This document shows positions 1-9,558 of a stretch of DNA of 15,740 nucleotides, piece by piece; position 1 is the stretch's first letter; every line of letters starts with the position of its first letter. This DNA is from Cristatella mucedo. Lineage: Eukaryota > Bryozoa > Phylactolaemata > Cristatellidae. The notes beneath the pieces are model-generated. The model had not been told where the DNA came from, searched no databases, and worked only from the letters and a program-made list of their open reading frames with translations. A program made the translations under genes and the position numbers. Where the stretch lies: positions 1 through 15,740 of the forward strand of contig WPIO01000634.1 in assembly GCA_009760855.2 (NCBI GenBank). The letters run 5' to 3'.

Positions 1-676
1 GTTGCAAAGGAAATACGGATCTAATTGTCAATGTTAGCATGCTTAATCTATACCACGGCAAGAGGTAGCTTGCGAATATTGATCAGCCGCGAACCTCGGG
101 AGCTGCTCAGGCAAAGAAAACTATGAATGAATGTGGTTAAGTCGTGAATAGATCTTTCAAGTGACTCATCAAAAAAATTGTGACGCAAAGGTAATAAATG
201 TTAGTTTCTATCATTCAGGATTCGTTAAAATTGATTGCTTGAATTATGTAAGCATAATAAGCAATGAACGAAATTCAGTGAACACAAATGTATCACGTCA
301 AGTGTCATTCGATGACTTTCTGCTTAACTTGAGCTATTGGTGAATTCAAGTGTGGAAAGTAAGCCATCGCTTATATCGATTGGCACCGTGGGTGACGTCT
401 GCAGAGCTACAAATATTGCAAAAATCCAGTCGTCACACGTTTCCTTTGCACATGTGATGAGCACTGAGGTACACCTCTTTTCCTGAGCCAGGGCTTTTCG
501 GGTGGAAAATGCAAGAACTTGGTATCTAAGAAAGAGGACGTGAATTCAAATCGCGAAGAAACAACATACACGCATCGACCATATACATTTGTTCTTGCCA
601 TGCATGCAATTGTCAATGTCGCCAATCGCTTCGTACCAACCAAGCCGAGACGGATTCTCTTTACCGGAAACACTAA
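1..676. other. Left edge, no recognisable gene
   Basis: I see no supportable gene, RNA or repeat in this stretch. Open frames of 60-95 codons occur on both strands and overlap each other (for example at 161-343, 407-694 and 546-824). None carries a recognisable motif or a convincing splice or translation context. They are what chance gives in DNA of this composition. The stretch does not belong to the long duplication that starts near 1518. Confidence 0.5.
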
Positions 677-935
677 CGAGTGAATACAGGTCAACCGGCC
701 AGTGCAATCGAGCGCTTACAGTTGGTGCAAAAACTTGGCGGCTTGTCGGAAGTGAGCGTGGAAGTCGCCATTTCAATCCACTTCTCGCCCACTTGTACTG
801 GCTCCAGCCCTGCAGAGCATCCACTTTATGGTTCTGTCAATCACTGTCAGGTCCCTTTATTCTTTGGCTCTAGCCTACCTTTCAAATCTAGTCCCCCACT
901 GGGCTAGGCAAGGTACTACCCGCTTTTGTGAATGC
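677..935 (+). pseudogene. Broken reverse-transcriptase C-terminus of an L2/CR1-type non-LTR retrotransposon
   Basis: In life this would be the end of the reverse transcriptase that copies element RNA at a nicked chromosomal target. Three pieces appear in the usual order, but in different frames. First, near 680-750, NTGQPASAIERLQLVQKLGG resembles the family pattern LP.S.I.RLQ.VQN.AARL. Second, near 755-815, RHFNPLLAHLYWLQ resembles H.TPLL..LHWLP. Third, near 861-885, LALAYLSNLV resembles LAP.YLSDLL. The spacing between WLQ and AYLSNL is about 24 codons, close to what the family shows. At least two frameshifts and stop codons between the pieces make it a pseudogene. The catalytic YADD region is not present, so it is 5'-truncated. 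Its downstream end is uncertain because similarity fades after the third motif. The family assignment rests on motif recognition, not on an alignment. Confidence 0.6.
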
Positions 936-1084
936 AGTCATTTATCCAAACTCCTGCGAACCGCAGGACATTCGACAGCAATAGCCTGGCTTTGATCGCA
1001 ATATTGGTATTAAATTAGGTATTACATTGCACTTTCAGAAGTGCCTCGTATTACCTGATGTGTACTTTAGCTTTACATTACCTA
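936..1084. other. Short anonymous stretch before the satellite array
   Basis: Nothing recognisable. It lies between the reverse-transcriptase relic and the first monomer-like motifs of the satellite array. It could contain the diverged remainder of the relic, but no motif supports that. Confidence 0.3.
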
Positions 1085-2898
1085 CGGGCAGTCCATTCGT
1101 GACGGATTGTAGAAGATTGCTGTACTGCCAAGGGCCATTGCCCTTGATTTCAATGCAGTGACCAAGAGCTGACATTAACGATGGCATATACTATGTGCGC
1201 CGAACGCAGAGTATACAGGAACTAGGAATCTCAACGGGAGCGTCACACAGCAGTGTCCAGTTTATTTATAATCAACCGTTATAGAATCCGTATTTTTGGA
1301 GATCATTGCCGTCGATTGCCATGCAGTGTTGTGGAAGTTACGTTCGCCGTTGGTTGGAAGGATGCGGCTGCACTTCTAATGCAGTGCACTATAATGCCCA
1401 AGAAAAGTTGGATCTTATCCCACCAAGTTATTTTAAAACAGACCGTCGTAGATTGTCGTCCTTCTTTAGGAATTTACGTTGATCGCCTCGCATTGTTCAA
1501 AATTGAAAACTCAGAGTGACAGCTTATTTGCAAACAGTAAAATTTTATGATGCGGTAATTACATATTCAAACAGCCGATTTCGAGACAATTCGAAACGGA
1601 CTGCGGTTGATGATTGACCATGATGGCCGTTGATGGCCATGCTTTGTCCTTGTGTGTGCGTTAGCAGTTGCTTAAACGAACATGGTGGCACTTGCCATAC
1701 TCAAAGAAGTTTGAGCTTCTGTCAGCAAGTGTCGGTCCTTTTGTTAAGGACCGTTAGGAATTGGAATATTTTCCCGGCCCTTTGCGGTCAATCACCATAC
1801 TTCGACGTCAGTTGAGCGGGCATTATGGGTGCTAATTGACTATGCCCACATTCAAGTGTTCGGTGGAATGAGTTGTAGTTTTGCGAAGCCAATCCTACAA
1901 GTTTGCCACGGATTGAGGTTTGGGCCCGACGTTTGCCGTCGCTTCCTGTACATAGTTGGCAATGGACGGGCAAAGGCAGCTTGACTACTCCGCGGTCTCT
2001 ATTTGAACGCAGTTGCACGATGCATTCAATGTTAATTGAAGCTTCGCCCAGCTAATTTGTGGTCGCTTTTTCCGCAAGTCGAGCTATCGCCATAGATTGC
2101 CATGCGTTGCCCGAGATTTAAGGAGCGCCGTTCGTAAGAAAACAGTGTGGTTGCACTTAAAATAGAGTGCTCTGTAATATGCATTAAAATTTGAGCATTG
2201 GGTAGCTGATTGTAGTGCATTTTATGGTAGAATTGCACGGATTTAGGTATTTGTCCTGACGACTGCTTTTGATTGCCGTGCATCGCCGAATGGTTACCGA
2301 GCAAAGAAGCTTGAAAAGCTATAAGCAAAGAAACGGGAGCTCGTCTTTGATATATTTGTCGTCTGTTTGCCGAGGGTCGGAGTAATGGGCCCGGTTATGC
2401 TATCAATTGCCATTCATTGCTCACAACTGCATGCATGCTATTGGTTAAAAGAAATGTGGCTGTAGTTTAAAAAGAGCACTGTGATGCATAAGAACAATCT
2501 AAGCTCGGCGCTGTCACTGCTCGATGATTTGTGATTGATTCTAAATGATTACCGTATTTGACCAGTATATAGCCGTCGACTGCTATGCAATGACAAATAT
2601 TGAACGCACGAAATGGCTTAAAGATTATCTAGGTGCGATTGTAGCTGTTACGCTGAATGATACTTTGGTTAGCCGATTTCTCGCCAATTTTCCACGGATT
2701 GCGGAATTGGCCCCTGCCGTTGCTGTCATTTGTTGTGCATTGTTGACAATTAACGTGCAAAGTAACTTGACAGTTGTACGATTTCACTTTTAGCATGTAG
2801 AAATGCCAAGCGTGAAGAAAAAACTGGCACTTTGTGCCTATAACGTGGTAGAGATTATCTCCACGGATTGCAGTAGATCGCTGCTTCGAGCTGAGCCG

Positions 2899-2973
2899 TT
2901 AATAAGAATAATCATAACAAACTTGATAAAGCGCCCTCAGTGAATTCAATTTTTTCAAGGGGCTTTTAATTTG
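2899..2973 (-). mobile_element. Short L2-like 3'-tail fragment, shared by both units
   Basis: Read on the minus strand this ends in a GGGCGCTTTATCAAGTTTG motif followed by an AT-rich degenerate tail. It matches the 3' ends of the better preserved L2-like copies at 5551-5857, 10056-10560 and 13945-14475. The recognisable part is only about 75 bases. It interrupts the satellite array. A homologous fragment sits at the equivalent position in unit B (11989-12070), so it was already there when the unit was duplicated. Confidence 0.65.
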
Positions 2974-3485
2974 CCATATATTGCTATAAGTGGCCGAAGA
3001 TTTTAGGGGTAAAACTGCCTTAAATACTGTAGTTGACTTTAACCAGTGTCCTTTGTAATATGCGATCAAAATTGAAGCATTGGGATTCTGATTTCGTGGC
3101 ATTTTGCCTCAGATTGCGATATATTTTCTCGGGCCATTGCAGTAAATTGCAATGCATTGCTGAAGAATGGTATAGGCAATTACCATGAAACTCTGCGAGT
3201 ACACAATAATAAAAGATTAGAGCATCGTGCAACTATAATTAGAACTTAAACTCTGGGCTTTCTGGTACGTTAGAAGCAGATTTCAGCGAATTGTGGTGGA
3301 TTGGGGTGTGTGAACTGCTTTATGGGACCAGGCCGTCAGTCGATTGCAGTGCATTGCGCAAGAACGCGTGTATACAACGGAGCAAAGCTTTGTGTGTTCA
3401 CTTTGAAAAGAATCTAATATTATATGAAATGTAAACTAGAGCTCGGCGATGGCGATTTAAGGACGATATGCAGACTAATAGAAAA

Positions 3486-3525
3486 AATCGATTATATCGA
3501 ACAATCGAATAATCGAACTAATCGA
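3486..3525. repeat. Local expansion of an AATCGA motif
   Basis: The pentamer ATCGA occurs five times, at 3487, 3496, 3504, 3512 and 3521, with a spacing of 8-9 bases. The equivalent position in unit B has a single AATCGA at 12584-12589 and is about 30 bases shorter. This looks like a short-repeat expansion specific to unit A, or a contraction in B. Confidence 0.7.
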
Positions 3526-4080
3526 TTGAGATATTTTCCCATGCTATTTCGGGCGATTGCCCCGCTTTGCCACCAAAGTGTTCGGATGTACATTTTGTTT
3601 TATTTTAAGTGGCAGTACACATAAAACCGTAGACTTAGTATGCAATAAAAAGTAGAGCTCTTCCAAAGCGATTTCTAGTCGTTTTTGGGTGTGTGCTGTA
3701 AATTTGAGTGAATTATGGTATTCGCCCGGGATACTGCTGTCAATTGCAGCCCATTGTAGGAGAAAGACCGTGCCAATGCAAGTAAAATTCTGGAATGCAT
3801 TCATAGTAGAGTGTGCTTTTGCATGCAATCTAAAAGAACCGGATGTTTATCGTTGCTCGGTGTAATGCAGTATGTTTGTTTCGATTTTGGTATAGCCCCG
3901 GGTCGCTTGAATCTTATTTCAATGGACCTTGTGAAAACGCTCAAGCTGAATATTTTGCAAAATTTTCTGGGCGCATCTCAGATATTGCGAAGTTCGATAT
4001 TCGTAGCTTTTGGGGCTCTTTGCAGCTGATTTGCAGTGGATCTGCACGGGACTTAAGGGGATTGTGGTAGATATTGGAGG

Positions 4081-5550
4081 GTTGTGGTACAAGCATCAAG
4101 CTTTGGGCGTCATCTGCATAAGTGAGCGTCAACCAATTGACATGAAATTTGGTGAATGGCGCTGAAAGATACAGCGGTAATAACTGCCTTGCGGCCTGTA
4201 CACAGGTAGTCCTGTCAGGTGGTTGAAGGTGCGATGTGTTAAGAGTCCATTGTTAAGTCTCAGATGAAATAATTTATGCATAGGCATGAATAAGTTAAAT
4301 TGCAGTTCTTATCCTGGCATCCCATGCTGCCGCTTCCACAATTTGTTAGGACCTATTTTCAAAATCTTATCCCACGATCCTGGGTGAAGCGAGCAGTTAG
4401 GTGAATCGACTCTCCAGCAGCTCGCATTTAAAAAGACGCATTTCAGAGTCGCTCGCTTAATTTAAAATGGTTTTTGGAAGAATTATTCTTTGCGTGCTTT
4501 ATAATTTTCTCACAGTTCTAAATGATCTCATGTGAAAATAAGTGTGCTTAATCAAATGATCATCTATTGGCACGAGCTGCGGCCACAGATAGCTTCAAAT
4601 AGGCGAGCACAATTACGATGCGTCCTGTTCAACTCTTGCTGACTGAGGATAGAACAAAAGCACTATACCTAAATATAGTTCCTCATCAAATACAATAATA
4701 AAAATTTCAAAAGTACATAGTGTAAAGGTCCTGCAGAAATGAAGCTCTCAGCCACTGCTCAAGTCATCATAAGCATCAAATGAGAAGACAAATTGGTCAT
4801 TGGAAAAAAATGCCCGGTTTCAAGATCAAGAGGACAATCCAAGAGGATGGAGCTACTGCCGTAAGGATTAGCACAGCTAGAAGGTGTTTTGACCGAAATA
4901 AAGTCAGGCAGTGTAAAAATGTAAGTAAGCGGTGGTTGATAGGCTTCAGCGGCGGTGGTTTATTTGGTTTCTAGCTTCAGAATAGGTTGTTTTTTGCGAA
5001 GTGCCAGTAAAGACTCACGAGGCAAGAGCCAGAATTCTTGTAGACGGGACAACTTAACTGCTAGCTGTAAGCTACTGGACTGTTCTCTTTTTCAACGTCG
5101 TTGTTCGACACTGACTCAAAAGTATTGTCGAAAGTCATTAAATTCCACCATAGCTTCTTACCAGACGCAGTGTGGGTGAATGTAAATCATTACGCTGCAT
5201 AGTAATTTATTCGCATGCGAATGCTTCACGATAGCAAACGTAACCTCATAAACTGGAAAAAATATTTGAAAAGAAACTTGTACGGCCCGAAATGCTATGT
5301 GAAACATGGTCGTGCGGACGCCATTTTCCGATTCACACCTTAGTCTACAAAAGTGAAAACGCTAAACAGCGATTCATACTATGTTTCAAGCCGTTCAGTC
5401 GTATAAATCAGCTTTACGAAAAATGGACAACTAAAAGCCTAATGTAAGTACTGACTTTGGCACTTGCAGATCTGGCAGCCGTATTGGTCCCTGACGAATC
5501 GATTGACACAGTACATGCGAATAATTGGCGGACATTACTTGGTTCCTGTA
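4081..5550. other. Non-satellite right part of unit A, no intact gene
   Basis: The core motif of the array is absent here. The segment aligns with 13150-13245, 13826-13944 and 14476-15740 of unit B. Several short frames are open in both units at once: 4823-4921 with EDGATAVR, 5221-5343 (40 codons) against 15410-15535 (41 codons), and 5439-5550 against 15637-15740. This could suggest an ancient coding region. However, in the 40-codon pair 19 residues differ and only two or three codons differ silently, which is the pattern of neutral decay. A 27-base block at 4841-4867 is identical to 15062-15088. I do not call a gene. Confidence 0.5.
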
Positions 5551-5857
5551 ATGAATTAAAACCACATTTAAAAGGAACCTAAAAACACACCTATTTAGGA
5601 CAGCATTTAGTGGGTCCCTGTGATTCGTCTTTGATGTGCTTATGCGTGCTGACACTGTGCATGCTGCCACTGACCACATTTGCATGCTGACCCTGTGCAT
5701 GTCACCCCTAACCATATTATTCATTTCGTTAGTTTTTCAAGCATGATTTTACTTACCATTCAATTGCATTTCACTTTGCAGCAAATGTAAAGCGCTTAGA
5801 GAGAGATTAAGTTATCTGAGGGCGCTTTATGAAGTGAATTATTATTATTATTATTAA
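5551..5857 (+). mobile_element. 5'-truncated 3' end of an L2-like non-LTR retrotransposon
   Basis: This holds the last codons of the reverse transcriptase, the 3' UTR and the tail. At 5566-5623 the frame reads FKRNLKTHLFRTAFSGSL and then TGA at 5621-5623. This matches the typical L2-clade ending, in which the chain closes on a FKK.LKTHLF-like motif. The 3' UTR holds two 16-base near-repeats, GCTGACACTGTGCATG at 5648 and GCTGACCCTGTGCATG at 5686. A GGGCGCTTTATGAAGTGAA motif follows, and then (ATT)6 at 5838-5856. L2-clade elements insert by target-primed reverse transcription and are usually 5'-truncated, as here. The 5' boundary falls within a few bases of 5550, exactly where homology with unit B still holds at the window end, so the presence or absence of a matching copy in B cannot be seen. 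Confidence 0.8.
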
Positions 5858-7802
5858 GTTGAATATTCTACTTTAAAACTTATCCCATACCAATATCTTA
5901 AGCAGTCTGAAAGGAGCACTATAATCCTCTTTTTATGCATACACGCCTGAAATGCGATGGCAAGTGCATCACTCCCACAATAGGTAATGTTTCAAATAGC
6001 CCAAAGAGAGCATCACTATCTTTTAAGGCGCAATTAAACCTCCCAGAAACACAATTTGTACCCGCGGTTTGGAGTCATTCACATTAACGAGCAAGAGATT
6101 ACGAGCGTCGCACTCAGCAAGCGTGCTAAGACAAGCATGCACTCACTCAAAGTCATTAACTTGTCGTACCACTGCCTCAACGAATGCACCAAATGATTCA
6201 AAGATTTGTGGAGCTTGAAAAGAACAGTCTAATGGGAAAAAAAGGGGAAACTGTTTGGTGCCAAGGGTCTCTAGCTGACACTTGCAGTAAGCTGGGTATC
6301 TGAAGGTTGTAACTGTGCCGGCTAAATCGTTATATGCTCTTAGTTCATTCGATCTCTAGTCTTAATCAGCAACAAGTTATAAGAGAGTGCCTGCGCGACT
6401 TAGTGGGAGGGACGGCAAGACGAAGACTAGAGGCTGGGAAGCAGGTTGGTCGTTGGCACCCACACCAAAGAAGCCAGGATTAATGGATAGACCGGTGCTA
6501 GCAGCCAGTGCTGCAACCTTCCAATCGGATAGAGGATATTGTGGCTTGAGATCCTCTAGACTGATTTCAGACCTCTGAATACTATCAATTCCAAATACTC
6601 AGCCAGTGAAGGAAACATAGAGAACCGAATCTAAACAACAGAGTTTACATTGCCTGTACTCATCCTCGGCATTCTTCGGCCTTGGACTGCAGTATTTATA
6701 AGTTCCGCTGAAATTTCAGATGGCAGTTGACATTAGCTTGCTCACTACGACGCCTTGCAAGAAATTACAAAGGTTTATTTGAGTAATCTAGAACGTAATG
6801 GTACAGACCAAATATCTAGTTTTCCTACAATAGGTTAAATGGTTGAAAAGTATTGGTAAATATTGGTACGCGGAATATTTGGGCTTTATAGAAAATTACA
6901 GCGAAAAAACGCTGAAGATGCAATTCTGTATGAGTCACGATTATTTTTACTGCTCAAAGTTTGCTGCGTAGTTTTTCTTATCCAGATTTTGCATTATTTT
7001 TCTAAGTCTAACCGAGTCTTACCGGGCCGAATGTATTGCTAAAACGCTTCAATCTGTTCACGGTAAATTAGCATTTGAACCCCCGAAGGAGAGCTTTACC
7101 TTCCAGATAATAGTTTGGCCTCATGGGAGAGATACACACACATTGGGCCTTAGCCAAAGTTTGAAGGCCTATGTCTCGCCTTAGCGTCAAACCGCATATT
7201 TTTGAAAGCCACGGAGGTCGTGAAAACTCCAACACATTCCTCTAGCTGGAACCTGTCATTTGACGGTTATGTCAAATGGCTTTTGTCTGCCAGACACATA
7301 CTTACTACATTGGCAGATCTCAAAGCCGTGATGGTTTCGGACAAATCCATACTCGCAAAACATGCGGCACGTTGGTGGGCAACCTAAAATGGTAAAAGAG
7401 TATGGGGATTATGACCTAAATTCATTGAATTCATCTTTATCTACCCCTAATAAAGGATAGTGTGACGTATCGTTAGGCTGGTGTAATTTTTGGTCATGAT
7501 AGAATTTCTGGGCTGAGATACACATCGGTCCTTGAGTATTGAGAAGGAGTGCTTATATTTAGACCGCTGTTTCCGGTAGTTGAGTCCCAAGAGCCTACCG
7601 TATCATCGCTGCGTCGTCATTTGAGCCAACAAGTCTTGTCAAGCGGCGTTATTTCCGGCGGCTGACGGGTTTGCTGTAGCTAGAGCTTTCAAAGATCACG
7701 GAGACACGACCAGAAAAGAGGGATTGTGGGGCTCCGAATACATGTCCCCCTCATACCCTATTATAATCGATTAGTGGCTCCAACTACCGCACGCCAAAGA
7801 GC
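5858..7802. other. Spacer DNA between the units, left part, no supportable gene
   Basis: The longest start-to-stop frames are 60-63 codons (6387-6578 from GTG, and 7202-7387). A minus-strand frame without an obvious start is open across about 6375-6612. None has a recognised motif, a strong start context or paired splice sites. No tRNA-like T-arm or repeat family was recognised. The short inverted repeat CGGTAG/CTACCG at 7574-7600 is too weak to call. Confidence 0.4.
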
Positions 7803-7852
7803 ATGCGGCCTTCAACTTTAATAGCGCCCAAGAGACGCTATTCTGGCCGCAT
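7803..7852. other. Nested perfect hairpin
   Basis: Two perfect stems are nested. The outer stem is ATGCGGCC (7803-7810) with GGCCGCAT (7845-7852). The inner stem is AATAGCG (7820-7826) with CGCTATT (7836-7842), closing a 9-base loop. The stems are separated by 9 bases on the left and 2 on the right. A structure of 15 paired bases in 50 stands out from the surrounding sequence. It could be a folded RNA, a relic of a palindromic transposon end, or chance. No flanking target-site duplication or neighbouring gene clarifies its role. Confidence 0.5.
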
Positions 7853-8572
7853 TATATTTGTGGACTCGCACCAAAAATGACCAGTCGCGGCGTTTAAGGG
7901 AACTTGTCTGGTTATGGCTTAAGGGCTTGAGAACGAAAAGCCCATCGCTTAGAGTTAGCAGTACGGGCGTTAATTAGAATTCGGGTGTAATATTACCGTA
8001 GGGCAATGAGAGACGATTTCCTATTCTTATCAGCTCGGGGGTTATTTTGCGATGCTTTCGTTTACTTGACATGTGGAATATGTAGCATAAGCGGACCAAT
8101 CACTATTCTAAAGAGTCTATATCTATGGTAACATTATCGAGTTCCTAGCGCTACGATTTGAGGATATTTTAAGGTGATCTACTGTCCTGTCGGTTTAGGT
8201 TTAGAAGACCATTTGGCTTTCTGGAAAATCCGAACTCTCATACTAATTACACATGTCGCAATGTCTATTTTTACGGTTCCGAAATCTCTAATTATAGTAA
8301 AACAAACCTAAAAGATGTAAAGTAGTTAAAAATTGAGTGGGTGGAGGCTTAGTATCACAAGAGAAGCAATACTACCAGTGCTACTGCATCATGAGTGAAA
8401 CCTACTACCCGGGTATCTCAGATCGAAGACCTCGATATTAATAGAAATGAATTGCAGCACCAGCGTCAGGAGCCATATGCACATTATACGATTTAAGGCT
8501 TAAATTTAAAGGTCAATTAATCAGAGGTTGCAGCTAGCGAATGCCTTCCAACTCAATTTCATGACTTCTCAC
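7853..8572. other. Spacer DNA between hairpin and peptide exons
   Basis: Any third exon of the candidate peptide gene at 8573-8805 would lie here or further left. I checked minus-strand acceptor-like sites, for example near 8309 (a CATCTTTTAG-type acceptor) and near 7953 (CTAACTCTAAG). The frame reached from each closes within about ten codons and contains no cysteine-rich exon. Nothing else is recognisable. Confidence 0.35.
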
Positions 8573-8805
8573 CTTTCTTGTCAGCACTCGCTGTGTCGTA
8601 GGAATCCTGGCTCTCCTAAAAGTGAAACAAGAGGTATAATAAAGGGAAATAATTGAGAGTACTCAGCAGAACGACTCTATGCCCACGTAATCTCTGGTGT
8701 GTTGCTATGTAAATGAAAATGGCACGAGGCCAAAGATGGGTCGACTCACCACTGAGGCAGCCACACAGATCAGCCGATCAGGACAGCAGCAATCACGAAG
8801 TTCAT
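8573..8805 (-). pseudogene. Two-exon start of a putative secreted small peptide, with a frame break
   Basis: Minus-strand exon 1 (8805-8750) starts with ATG at 8805-8803. It encodes MNFVIAAVLIG, a hydrophobic signal-peptide-like start, and then meets an in-frame TGA. Shifting one base after that point gives a further hydrophobic stretch that ends at a codon boundary. A strong donor, GTGAGT, lies at 8749-8744. Intron 1 would be 134 bases. Exon 2 (8615-8573, 43 bases) follows a pyrimidine-rich acceptor (TTTCACTTTTAG) and ends at a good GTGAGA donor. In the frame set by the shifted signal segment it is acidic and polar (E, D, S, T rich), as propeptides of secreted peptides often are. The rest of the gene is not found, so the mature product is unknown and no toxin, antimicrobial or neuropeptide family can be named. 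One frame break could be a true pseudogene lesion or a sequence error. Alternatively both exons are chance. Confidence 0.4.
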
Positions 8806-8862
8806 CTTTATTCAACAACTTATCTAAAATGCATACGCCAGGAGGATCATTTGAAAGTGTGC

Positions 8863-8880
8863 TATAATATATCGTTATAA
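8863..8880 (-). promoter_or_regulatory. TATA-like box upstream of the peptide start
   Basis: On the minus strand the sequence reads TTATAACGATATATTATA from 8880 down to 8863. It is about 60 bases upstream of the ATG at 8805. A start site about 30 bases downstream of it would leave a 5' UTR of roughly 30-40 bases, which is plausible for a small animal gene. Such AT-rich motifs are common by chance, so the call depends on the exon candidates being real. Confidence 0.25.
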
Positions 8881-9072
8881 TCCCGACCCACCCTGCACAC
8901 TGTCGCTAGAGAAAGGCCTTCATCGTCGCAAGACACAGGTCAGCGAAGCTTGCAGGAAATCAAGTATACAATGTACCTATCAAAGTAAAAAATGTCTTGT
9001 AAGGCTCGTTGTTGCCTTCGTCTATTCTCCAGCCCCTTATATTTGAAAAACACAAAAGCGTTTCACAAAAAA

Positions 9073-9273
9073 TTTATTTTCAGTGAGTAGCTAGCACGGT
9101 CTGTCAGCAGGATTTTGCACCAGGGATTCTTGGAATGGGGACTGCTGGTAACCGAGAGCTTGCTCGATCTTCGTCACCTGTATGTTAACAACGCGGTTTG
9201 GATTCGAAGAAGGCAGTCGTGCTTCGTCCGAATATAGCCATAATCCAGAGACAGCAATCACAAAAGCACTCAT
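9073..9273 (-). CDS. Possible small ORF with polyadenylation signal
   Basis: A 60-codon minus-strand frame starts at ATG 9273-9271 and stops with TAG at 9093-9091. It begins MSAFVIAVSGLWLYSDEA, a hydrophobic start that could be a weak signal peptide, followed by a polar region with a single cysteine as its last residue. AATAAA lies 12 bases after the stop (9078-9073), and a T/GT-rich tract runs through about 9035-9070, as expected downstream of a cleavage site. The frame could instead be the last exon of a gene whose earlier exons lie above 9273. I found no convincing acceptor or upstream exon. The bases encoding FVIA here and in the nearby peptide exon (8805) are similar (GTGATTGCTG), perhaps by chance. 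No family is recognised. Confidence 0.25.
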
Positions 9274-9558
9274 TCGAGAGACGAAAGGAATCAGGAGAAG
9301 TTCCTTTAGCCAGCGACAATGTTCGGCCCGCTCTGGATAGTAAAATACACTAGCCGCCTTGAGTAATCGTAATCCATCTTATACTGTCACGCCTACCATG
9401 ATAAGCCGAACAGGTTCGATAAAGAAAAGGTATTATATTGTTGAAGTCTAATATTTTTACATGAAGACGTCTATTAACTTGCAGCTGAAAGTCATCAAGT
9501 GATCATTAGATAGTCACTATAAACGAAATCGCCCGGACCCCAAGATTGGTGTGGCCTC

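Larger units (their letters stand above)
1085..4080. repeat. Degenerate satellite-like tandem array in unit A
   Basis: A core close to GATTGCAGTGCATTGC recurs with variations. Clear examples start near 1317, 1640, 2092, 2271, 2405, 2575, 2730, 3150, 3344, 3555 and 3742, with weaker ones near 1131, 1790, 1935, 2863 and 4030. Many are preceded by a GGCCCGG-like or CCGTC-like stretch 5-20 bases upstream. They are followed by a second conserved zone 60-110 bases downstream that resembles GTGCACTTTAAAAAGAG, then TGTAATATGCAT and an AAAATTGAGC motif. Spacing is mostly 130-210 bases, so monomers are poorly homogenised and indel-rich. Open frames inside the array (such as 1253-1519, 2032-2328 and 3544-3828) carry no protein motif and are best read as chance frames in a repeat. 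Confidence 0.7.
1518..5550 (+). repeat. Unit A of a long diverged direct duplication
   Basis: This segment aligns in the same orientation with 10561-15740. Anchors include ACATATTCAAACAGCC at 1561 against ACATATTTAAACAGCC at 10607, GGATGTTTATCG at 3841 against GGATTTTTATCG at 12915, ATGAATAAGTTAAAT at 4286 against 14481, and GGTTCCTGTA at 5541-5550 against 15731-15740. The offset is about 9.05 kb on the left and about 10.2 kb on the right. I counted 27 differences in 120 aligned bases at 5221-5340 versus 15410-15529. The left part is a satellite-like array and the right part is non-satellite DNA. Satellite-like motifs start before 1518 in this copy, so the B copy appears cut at that point, where an L2 element begins. 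It may be a segmental tandem duplication or two insertions of a long dispersed repeat. The window alone does not decide. Confidence 0.85.

Noticed and set aside
1085-4080. The regularly spaced repeats as a CRISPR array.
   Set aside because: The repeats are degenerate, spacing is 130-210 bases, conserved zones extend across the supposed spacers, and the setting is eukaryotic with no cas genes.
5221-5343. 40-codon plus-strand frame also open at 15410-15535, looking like a conserved exon.
   Set aside because: The two copies differ at 27 of 120 bases. Nineteen residues change and only two or three codons differ silently, which fits neutral decay. No domain is recognised.
6375-6612. Minus-strand frame of about 78 codons without an obvious start, with a protein-like composition.
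   Set aside because: Open stretches of this length are expected by chance in a window of this size. There are no good paired splice sites and no recognised family.
7067-7085. Minus-strand GGGGGTTCAAATGC, resembling a tRNA T-loop / B box.
   Set aside because: The flanking bases cannot form the T-stem and no acceptor or anticodon arm is present.
7574-7600. CGGTAG/CTACCG inverted repeat.
   Set aside because: A six-base stem with a 15-base loop is common by chance.
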